Assembly: GCA_000750105.3 (NCBI GenBank)
Contig: JPHH03000066.1
Location: 110,833 to 174,832 of the forward strand
Source: Tolypocladium sp. Sup5 PDA-1
Lineage: Eukaryota > Ascomycota > Sordariomycetes > Hypocreales > Ophiocordycipitaceae
Direction: 5' to 3'
Length of the DNA stretch: 64,000 nucleotides
The position numbers were made by a program, and so were the translations under genes. Under the pieces are notes generated by a model. The model was given only the letters and a program-made list of their open reading frames with translations, had not been told where the DNA came from and made no database searches. Shown piece after piece: positions 57,301-64,000 of the stretch (position 1 is the first letter of the stretch; each line of letters opens with the position of its first letter).

Positions 57301-58156
57301 ACATCACTCTTGCGTAGCCTTGGTAGTCTTCGGATAGGTCGGTCCAATCGATCCATATCTCCTCGAACGGCTTATCGGGCCGGGCCGGGCGGCGCCGAGA
57401 TATCTGCCGGCGTATCTTGCCTTGCCCGCAGTAGTCACATTCAACGGTCTTTGGTCCTTGGACCCTTGCCCCTAGGCATCTCTTTCCTAGCTGCTCTAGG
57501 GTCTGTGGGCCTGGATGACCTAGCCGGCTGTGCCATAACGTTCCGTCGGCTATTGCAGCCGGTCTCGGGTCCCGACTAGTTCGTCGTCTTCGGGCTTGGA
57601 AGGCTGCTGCCGTTTTCAAGCTAGCTAGCTGGGTCTCTTTGTATTGAAGAACCCACTGCTTGAACCGGCGTTCAACGAGACAGACCGTAGGACCAAACTT
57701 GTGGACTAGCCGGGTCGGGCTAGCTAGCGTATCCCACCGTATTCCGTGGTCATCGTAGAGGCATTGAAAAGAGACCACGTTGACTGTAAAGGTCGGGCAA
57801 AACGCAGCCTGTTTGATCCGTAAAATCCCTATTGATCCATCCGGCTTTCTGACTGCAAGATCAACGCGGCCGTAGCCTTCGATCCGGACTTCTGAGTCTC
57901 CAGCTATCAGGAGGTCCGCCGTATCCGGCTTCCTAATAGATCGGAACTTCCGTTGATCGTTGAAGATATGCAAGGTTGCCCCTGAATCGAGGATAGTTGA
58001 GGAATAAAGGGGATATCGATCCGCCTGCAAGCAGCTTCCTAGGCAGACTGGAAACGCAGCCCCTGCCGTAAGTGCTTGACCTACGATTCGTCCCTTTTTC
58101 TTAGGGTCCGTGGGTAACGGGGTCGGACCGGTCCGGTCTGCCGATATGGCCAACCG
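54377..58156 (-). pseudogene. copia pol (protease, integrase, RT, RNase H), multiply stopped
   Basis: This continues in the gag frame after a single TGA. The protease DSGA motif lies near 57985, GAG-pre-integrase near 57530, and the integrase core (WIDWTDL... FITDAFSG) at about 57370-57280. The RT is at about 55984-55262 (MDAVNAFVNCDLDEVVYMRM, FFVDDII) and RNase H at 55177-54818. In-frame stops are TAA 57070, TAG 56920, TAA 56887, TAG 56758, TAG 56734, TAG 56002, TAG 55264 and TAG 54820 (first base on the minus strand). Every one is TAG or TAA, and each can be explained by one C-to-T or G-to-A change. No indel is needed. Confidence 0.85.
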
Positions 58157-59389
58157 TCAATCCTTGGTATCCAGGCCTGACTTTTCCTTACGAATAGCTT
58201 CTCGTAGCTCGTCGACTCTAGCTCTTAGAGTCGGGTTTTCTGCAAGGGTCTTCCTGACTTGGCTAGTCCGGCGTCCGTTAGGTCTAGACCCCTTAGGTCT
58301 CAATTCCGGGATTGCGGTCCAACAGGAAGATAAGTCATGCCAAGGAATACCGCAGGCCTCGCAGCCGGTCTCCGGCTTCTTGTTGCTTCCTTCCTGGTCT
58401 GCTAGCCCGGGCCTCTTTCGGCCTGATCCGGACCTATTCGTCCGGCTTAATCCGGAGCCGTTATTTTCATCGGCTTCATCTTCAGTAGCTTGAAAAGCTA
58501 CCCCTCGTCTTGTCCCTTTGGACTGTGCCGGCAAGGCAGAGCTAGCCCAGCTACGTAGCTTAACAGCCACGTTAGCTATTGACCACTCTTTGCTAGCATC
58601 CATGAAGTCTGGTGATTTGATGCTTCCGGCTTCCTGGATAGCCCTTGCTGTAGCTTGTAGCTGACCTAGATCGTTGAGATCCTTTAGGTCCCGTAGTAGC
58701 TGGAGCCCCTTGTCGGTTGAATTGGCTGATTCCTTGGTCTTCCGGATAGCGGTCTCTGCAGCCTGCCGGCAGCTATCCGTAAAGCTACCGTTGTGCCGGG
58801 CCATTAGACGGGCTATATCGAATAACCAGCGGCCTCCGGTAACCTCTAACATCTGCTGCCGGGCAGCTTTGAGCAGGAAATTCTCCCAAGTCCAGATCCA
58901 GTCCGTATAGGTCTTTGAGGTTGAAAAAGTGACTGACTGAAGGATCTGCTGATATTCCACGGATAGGTTCTCTAGGGCCTTGGTCTCTTCTGCTGCAATA
59001 GCCTTGGCTAGGCTATCGACCCATTGGATCAGGCTATCTCTCTGATCTAGGTAGCGGGCTAATTTCTGGTCCACGCTGCCAAAGACTGCCTCTCTAGCCT
59101 TTGTGATGTTGGTTCGTTGCCGTTCGTAGATTATCGAGTTATCCTTCCAGTTTTCCCGGGCCAACTTGAACTGCTTGACCTGGGCTGGTGTAAGGTCTGC
59201 TTCCGATCCGGCTGCCCTATTGAATTGGGTAACCAAGGGTCTCTTAGGCTCTTCAACAAGCTGCTTTGTGCGTATAACTGGGTTGACTGCAGCCCAGATC
59301 TCGTAGTCGATCTTGCTTGAGATAAAGACCTGCCAATCGTCCCAGTTTTCGCTGCCCGTTAGGACCACATCTGACTTAGTAGGAGGCAT
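58157..59389 (-). CDS. copia Gag polyprotein
   Basis: An intact 410-aa frame starts MPPTKSDVVLTGSENWDDWQ, the usual retrotransposon Gag beginning (S-N-W-W). It is helical through most of its length and carries a CCHC zinc knuckle near the C-terminus (CEACGIPWHDLSSC). Gag forms the virus-like particle of the element. It ends in TGA followed by C, and the pol frame follows in the same phase. This is the only open frame of the element that still looks intact. Confidence 0.88.
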   Translation of the reverse strand: MPPTKSDVVLTGSENWDDWQVFISSKIDYEIWAAVNPVIRTKQLVEEPKRPLVTQFNRAAGSEADLTPAQVKQFKLARENWKDNSIIYERQRTNITKAREAVFGSVDQKLARYLDQRDSLIQWVDSLAKAIAAEETKALENLSVEYQQILQSVTFSTSKTYTDWIWTWENFLLKAARQQMLEVTGGRWLFDIARLMARHNGSFTDSCRQAAETAIRKTKESANSTDKGLQLLRDLKDLNDLGQLQATARAIQEAGSIKSPDFMDASKEWSIANVAVKLRSWASSALPAQSKGTRRGVAFQATEDEADENNGSGLSRTNRSGSGRKRPGLADQEGSNKKPETGCEACGIPWHDLSSCWTAIPELRPKGSRPNGRRTSQVRKTLAENPTLRARVDELREAIRKEKSGLDTKD

Positions 59390-59457
59390 CGTGACGATAG
59401 GACTTAGCTATCTCTTTTGCTAGAGCAATTTCTTCGCAGTGTTCGTAGTAACAAGCG

Positions 59458-59475
59458 CGGATCCGGGCTCATAAC
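59458..59475 (-). other. primer-binding site, complementary to a tRNA-Met anticodon arm
   Basis: Directly inside the 5' LTR the minus strand reads GTTATGAGCCCGGATCCG. Its complement (GGGCTCATAAC) looks like a methionine tRNA anticodon stem-loop with CAT, rather than a tRNA 3' end. Use of an internally cut initiator-tRNA half is known for copia-type elements. Confidence 0.6.
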
Positions 59476-59754
59476 TATCGCTATAAGCGTGACCCGAATC
59501 CCGTTAAATGCGTGATCAATTGATATGACTTCTATGACTCCTCCAGCTGTTCAAAGAGGCAGGAAAAAGGATTCCTCTTATCCTTGCAGCTACAGCTTGT
59601 AACCCCTATCCATGAGTCATCAATGTAACATTGCTGCCAAAGGAGGTTTCCGAGTCGGCCGGATCTTCCGGGTCGGCCGGTCCGGCCGGGTCTCCCGGGT
59701 CGGCCAGTCCGGCCGGGTCTCCCGGGCCTGCCTCGTCAACCGGTCTATCCGACA
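59476..59754 (-). repeat. 5' LTR (right copy) of the copia element
   Basis: 279 bp, one difference from the left copy (59485). It should hold the element promoter on the minus strand. It ends (minus) in ...TATAGCGATA, so the 3' terminus is TA rather than the canonical CA, as fixed by the target duplication. Confidence 0.95.
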
Positions 59755-59759
59755 ACTAC
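59755..59759. repeat. target-site duplication, right copy
   Basis: ACTAC directly after the right LTR, equal to 54061-54065. Confidence 0.85.
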
Positions 59760-60261
59760 ATACTTGACCATCGTGGTCGGATTTGGACGCTGCATAGTCG
59801 ACAGAATTAGAGATGCAGCTTTCATCGTCATGAATCGCTGTTTCTATTCCTCCGGCATCGCAAAGTGGGGATCTTGTATCGGGCAGGTCTGCAGCAGTGA
59901 CGTGGTGATCCAAAAACCAAGAACTTTGCTCATAAGCAGAGCCCAACTCTCCACCCGTGGTCTGCACAAGGCCAAAGTCGACCATCCATGTGTTATCTGC
60001 ATCACAAGCGCTCTGTTTCCCATTCAAGGGGTCGTCGTCTTCCTATGGAGGCCAGGTTACTGATGGAGGAGTAGGTATTGACGATCGAACTACATCTCCC
60101 AAATTTAGGAGATCCGACATTGACTTATCGCTCAAGTCTTCGGATACGGAAAATGACTTTGGTTCCAAAGGTTGACCGTTGCGTCCGGTGCGCCTGTTCC
60201 GCTGCCCTAGAAACCTATTGGACCCAGGTTTTCGATCATCCTCGGCACATGAGCCGAATTA

Positions 60262-61259
60262 ACACAATGATATTCAGGGCCACGAAGGGCAAATAAAGTG
60301 CGGACGTACTCCATCTCTGCCGAGACTCGCGGTTTTGGCGTCGACGATGCTCGTTGTTGTCCTCCCTCGATTGCCCTGGTATCTTACGTCGTCAATGATG
60401 CAGCTAGCAAGTGAAGTGATGGGATGCATAGAAAAACGTTTCAGAAAACCAGGGAGATCTAACTGCTGGGCTTTCCCCTCTTCCCGGCTGAATCGGCGTT
60501 TGGATCAAGCGGGGTTGTTCAAGCACAGATGTCGACCAACAACCTTCCATTCTCCCTGCTCATCGGCCAACAGTCACAACCCGGCGACTACAGACAGAAT
60601 GCCATTGGATGTAGCCGGGTCAGGCGATCCATCCACGGCGACCCCGATTCACCAAGATGGTGTTGGTGGCCATTGTGGCTATTCCCTCGGTCCGCACGGT
60701 ACTGCAGAAGACCTGGCGTCTTGTTTTCAACCAACGGCGCTCCGTGCCGTGTGGGGTCCGATTAAGCGATGAGAGGATGGCGGGGGCGGCGGGCCGAAGC
60801 CTACACAAGACCCTCCCTTCCTGGATCTGAAGAGCGGTGCTGGGAAAGTTGATCTTCTCTGGGAAGAATAAGACCCCACTCGCGAGAGCGGGCATTAACT
60901 GTCTTCAAACCAAGGCAAGGCAACTGAGGGGCTAATCATCACTACTTGCGTCGGATGCCCACATCTGCACTCTCAGTCATACGCATGTCACCGCTAGTAT
61001 AATAACTAGGGCATATTATATATCATTTGGGTCGAAATAACTATGCGAAACCGACTATTTCATCCTTGAATATGCATCCCTGCTATTTAATAGCGTGTAA
61101 AGATGAGTCCCCCAGTGGATTCGTGCGCGCGTGAGTATTTCTTTTCGTCCTCCCACCGGCCACGAACTCTTCCCTCTTCTTTTCTTTTCAAGCTTTCAAC
61201 AATGCCCCTTCGCTCGGGTAATCAGTATTTGGTGCCCAATTCCGCACCGCCAGGCTTCT
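60262..61259. other. intergenic with weak coding traces
   Basis: Short minus-strand frames near 60290-60400 look partly coding (FALRGPEYHCVNSAHVPRMI, and RRRQNRESRQRW in another frame) but cannot be joined cleanly. Nothing else was recognised to 61259. Confidence 0.4.
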
Positions 61260-61967
61260 TTACGCCCAATGCAACTTGTCCATCCGTTGATAGTAGCTGG
61301 CGTCTGTCTCTCCATCTTCCTTTGGTGTGTCAACCTTTTTGTTGCAGATCGGATGGCATATGCCGATGGAATTATGAAATCTTTCGTCACACTCGTTGTC
61401 AACCCTATAATGGTGGCAGGCCCGACAGTTGCCATTTGTCTGCTGTATGCAGTCCCCATCGCCATGACAGCCATGCTCGTAGTAGAACAAATGCCTCTTC
61501 GTCAATATATTGCCGAGGTCGTAGGTCACCAACCAATCACCGGCGGGCTCGTGTTCAGGCAGTTTAAGCTCCGGGTTTCGCCTGTTTATTCCTTTTGCAA
61601 ACAGCACCCTGGCATAGGGGGGGTCGAATACGAATGTCGTTTCGCCGGTCACAGAGTTTTTTCTTTCCGCCGTGGCCCAAATTTCGTCTATGGAGATGTA
61701 CTCCTCCGGGTTCGACACAGTTGCCCTCTCTATTTGTTCCTTCACGTCCCTTGCAGTCTCAGGATCGAACCGGGTGTCGATGAAGTATAACTTGTTTTGG
61801 CCCGTCGCTGCCACGTATGGAGTATCTGGCGCCACAATCTGGAGGCCGTGCCCTGTTTCGATAACCTTTGGCACGTAGCTGCCCCGATACTCCTCTTGGA
61901 AGGTTGGCGAACCCTCGCATGGTCGGAACGGGTTCAGAAGCATAGTGATCAATAGCGTAAAGAGCAT
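61260..61967 (-). CDS. hypothetical secreted protein
   Basis: An intron-less 235-codon frame begins MLFTLLITMLLNPFRPCEG, a probable signal peptide. A mixed alpha/beta-looking region follows (NKLYFIDTRFDPETARDVKE, EEYISIDEIWATAERKN), then a C-terminal Cys/His-rich part (EHGCHGDGDC, GNCRACHHYR, CDERFHNSIGICHPICNKK). The leader has an A/C-rich stretch without upstream ATG. I recognise no family. The Cys-rich tail suggests an extracellular, disulfide-bonded or metal-binding domain. The alternative is a chance frame, but its length and protein-like composition argue against that. Confidence 0.6.
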   Translation of the reverse strand: MLFTLLITMLLNPFRPCEGSPTFQEEYRGSYVPKVIETGHGLQIVAPDTPYVAATGQNKLYFIDTRFDPETARDVKEQIERATVSNPEEYISIDEIWATAERKNSVTGETTFVFDPPYARVLFAKGINRRNPELKLPEHEPAGDWLVTYDLGNILTKRHLFYYEHGCHGDGDCIQQTNGNCRACHHYRVDNECDERFHNSIGICHPICNKKVDTPKEDGETDASYYQRMDKLHWA

Positions 61968-63780
61968 TGCGGTATAGGGACAAGCTGCTGATGAATTCTC
62001 TTTCGTATCTGTGTGTGCGCTTATGTATGTGTTTTTTTCATAACCTGTCGAGCACTTAGTGGTCAGAGGCGCGCGGTCGTTTTCAACGAGTAGGTAGGTA
62101 CGTAGTTCGTGAACAATTGCCCTTAAGGGACTTAGAATCCCTCATCCTAGAGAATTACTGGCGGAGCTTAACATACTATAAAAGTTGACAGAGCATGAGT
62201 AGCTTTTGGCCACCGCATTGTGACCTCCTGCATGCTGACCTCCTGCATGCTGACCTCCTGTATGCTGACTATTGCGCGCTAGGATTAAAATAAACCACAG
62301 TTGGGGATTAAAGGCACCCGGGGGCCCAATAGCCGCATGGAGCCACCACGCGCTAGCTGCCCCGTTAATTTTCCGCGGCTCACGATCCGGTGTCGCAGCT
62401 CCTGTGCCACGGTTCGCAAGTCGAGCACTGGTATATCAAATTTGCCTGCGCCATTTCAAAAACGGATACTTGGACATTGTCCCCGAAGATCGGCCAGGTC
62501 GCTACGATGACGCGAGGCACAAATGCTTTCTGGATTGGGTATCGTAAGTCCCTACTTCACGGCACAGCGTAGAACCAGCAGAGTTGTCATATTGGCTGAT
62601 ACAGAAGTTGACATTGATAGTGAAGCGCAGAATTCAATCTTCTAAAATCATCCTACCAAAGGAAGAACAGAAATAACATTAGATACAGACGCACGAAACC
62701 TTGTACTTGGCACTATAAGTCTAATGTCAATCTCTCTACTTGGCATCATAATAGAACCGTTAGAATGTTATGGTAAAGTGACTTTGGATACATCTTTCGA
62801 TCAATCTTGGTGCGGATGACACAGCCCAACTCTATCTAATGACAGACCTCCTAGCATGCACACTCCAGTTCAATGATTGAAACAGGACATATGTACGAGG
62901 GCGACATATGTCCTACCAGACTCTTTATAGGGGCGAACTCCTGAAAGTTAGCGGCTCGAAGGTACTTTTTTTTTACCTGTATTTGGCTAATCTTTGAATC
63001 TGAAGATTGGGTCTTCTCTAGGAAAATTCAGTAAGTGATATTCAATATTGTTCGTTGGCGTATGTACTTTAAGACAGAGCTACGAATATGCGTTAGGAGC
63101 GAAATCTCGACCCGCACCCAGAGCATGTGAATCATGCCCCTCTCAGAAAGATTATTATCATCTGCAATTATGAGCCGATTTATGTACAATGACATATTAA
63201 ATTCCTTGGCGACCCAACTCCTCACAAGACCAACAAGCTGGAGGCAATCAATCCTCAAGGGTCTTGGCAATCGCGACGTCTTCCCCACAAGAGGAGGTGC
63301 GTTCTCCGACCAACACGGTGGGTCGCATGGCGACCAGGACATGGCGGCCGGAGAAAAGGATTTGGATCAGTCAGAGAGGTGTGGGCCTGAAGCATCCTTG
63401 CATGCGCAAAGTTGTCTTCATGCTGGATGGCGTTCGTCGAGCCTCACCGGGGCTCGAGCTGTACTGAGAAACCGTCAACGCCGGGTGCATTAGCCGATGT
63501 TGGCTCGGTGCAACGGGCTTGGTGCAGACCCCTGACCAGAAAAACGGAAAACACAAAAAAAAGTGGAGGAACATTGGGACGCCCAGCGAGTCTGTAGGTA
63601 TAAGAGAGACGTCTGTGTCCCTATGAATAGATGGTCCCTCATGCACGCATCGACGCAAGTCGTGACGTTTATGAGCTTTCGAGATTCTAATAATGAAAAA
63701 TCCTAGTTAATTCCTCCTATATTTTTAAGATAGCCATAGTTGCCTCTCCTTGCCTTTTGCCATGACTTGCACGACACGAA
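61968..63780. other. intergenic, AT-rich
   Basis: No gene was supported. It contains three 15-bp tandem units at about 62220-62266. Several open frames at 62270-63660 lack domains. Confidence 0.55.
62220..62266. repeat. 15-bp tandem repeat, three copies
   Basis: The unit TGACCTCCTGCATGC occurs three times in a row, the last with one change (GTATGC), followed by a partial TGAC. Confidence 0.9.
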
Positions 63781-63824
63781 CGACCAATTCACACGGGCGT
63801 TGATTTGCAGACTACACGCCGCTG

Positions 63825-64000
63825 TGCTGATGTTCTGACTTACACGGAGACAGCCGTCCTAACTTACACGGCAACGGTCGCTCCGACTTACACGGCAACG
63901 GTCGCTCTGACTTACACGACGACTCATGTCACTGACTAATAGCTGACTTCTTGGGCAGGCACAGACTCTACGACTTACACGACGATCGTTGCACTCGGCC
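63825..64000 (+). CDS. partial Thr/Tyr-rich repeat protein at the window edge
   Basis: One plus-strand frame from about 63825 to 63939 reads repeated 8-residue units: LTYTETAV, LTYTATVA, PTYTATVA, LTYTTTHV. They are coded by 24-bp tandem units. After a stop the same character returns following a CAG acceptor-like site at about 63959 (GTDSTTYTTIVALG), so an intron may lie between. Such T-Y-T repeats are typical of fungal wall or surface proteins. Start and end are not in view, so this is a fragment. Confidence 0.4.

Larger units (their letters stand above)
54066..59754 (-). mobile_element. full-length Ty1/copia LTR retrotransposon
   Basis: A 5689-bp element in minus orientation is bounded by 279-bp LTRs and a 5-bp target duplication (ACTAC). 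Coding order on the minus strand is gag with zinc knuckle, protease (LDSGAT), GAG-pre-integrase (LWHSRLGHPG), integrase, reverse transcriptase (FFVDDII) and RNase H (TSSTEAELLAVSEA), which is the Pseudoviridae/copia order. Gag and pol share one frame from 59389 to 54377 without a frameshift, but nine in-frame stops make it non-autonomous. A primer-binding site and purine tract are at the expected places. The two LTRs differ at a single base, so insertion was recent. Confidence 0.93.
53605..60258 (-). pseudogene. unknown open frame split by the copia insertion
   Basis: Minus-strand frames on both sides of the copia element belong together. The right part (60258-59755) and left part (54060-53605) join in the same phase when the element and one copy of its ACTAC target duplication are taken out, giving about 319 codons. 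One in-frame TAG (60045-60043) lies in the right part and a TAA (60261) bounds it. Composition is that of a soluble, Asp/Ser-rich protein (DLSDKSMSDLLNLGDVV, DFGLVQTTGG, then KSIKDAQELYTFGVRVGFLR). Upstream, at about 60330-60370, another frame has RRRQNRESRQRW, faintly like a bZIP basic region. No family is assigned. The insertion certainly interrupts the frame, and whether it was a working gene is uncertain. Confidence 0.5.

Noticed and set aside
4031..59389. Reassigned stop codons (TAG/TAA read as Gln) as explanation for the interrupted frames
   Set aside because: All well-formed genes of the window end at ordinary TAA, TAG or TGA stops, and intact genes have no internal TAG/TAA. Mutation of repeated DNA explains the pattern better.
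1..64000. CRISPR array, rRNA operon or secondary-metabolite megasynthase
   Set aside because: No direct-repeat/spacer pattern, no rRNA sequence and no PKS, NRPS or terpene synthase core was seen. The oxygenase-transporter trio alone is not a proven biosynthetic cluster.

Overview
The window looks like a nuclear contig of a filamentous ascomycete, most likely a Sordariomycete and possibly Hypocreales. The genes have short introns (about 50-130 nt) with fungal splice and branch signals. The gene families (CCCH/DUF7923 protein, CE5 cutinase, class 3 lipase, LDB19-type arrestin, DUF3425, PTR2, DAL5-type MFS, S8 protease) are typical of that group. The phylum call rests on gene style; the order is inference. 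Exon boundaries were worked out by hand from splice sites and frame continuity.

Layout. 2-10.3 kb: a CCCH zinc-finger protein, a kinase-like relic, an aminoglycoside-phosphotransferase-like fragment, a GPI-type cutinase/acetylxylan esterase, a plectasin-like CS-alpha-beta defensin gene and a candidate small secreted protein in AT-rich DNA. 12-24.3 kb: another small secreted protein candidate, a class I glutamine amidotransferase-like protein, a secreted lipase, an orphan DUF3425 (bZIP-associated) fragment, an SDR reductase, an internally deleted MFS transporter, a Golgi-type DXD glycosyltransferase and an 8-Cys secreted protein with a Kex2 site. 26-33 kb: an alpha-arrestin followed by about 5.4 kb without a recognisable gene. 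33-38 kb: a DAL5-type MFS transporter divergent from a 2OG-Fe(II) oxygenase, which converges on a second oxygenase. 39-45 kb: a dynamin-like protein that has lost its P-loop region and an extracellular subtilase. 46.8-53.6 kb: two hAT transposase relics on either side of an intact PTR2 peptide transporter, then an ankyrin fragment. 54-59.8 kb: a full-length Ty1/copia element with near-identical LTRs and a 5-bp target duplication, inserted in an open frame. 61-64 kb: an unidentified secreted-protein ORF and a Thr-rich coding repeat cut off by the window end.

Much of the gene set is outward-facing: esterase, lipase, subtilase, defensin, other small secreted proteins and three transporter genes (one broken). 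This fits an osmotrophic, host- or substrate-degrading life style. The most notable signals are the defensin gene with a 9-nt exon carrying a framework cysteine, four frame-required GC-AG introns among about 35 modelled introns, and repeated decay by in-frame stops without frameshifts (kinase relic and copia element), which suggests C-to-T type mutation such as RIP.
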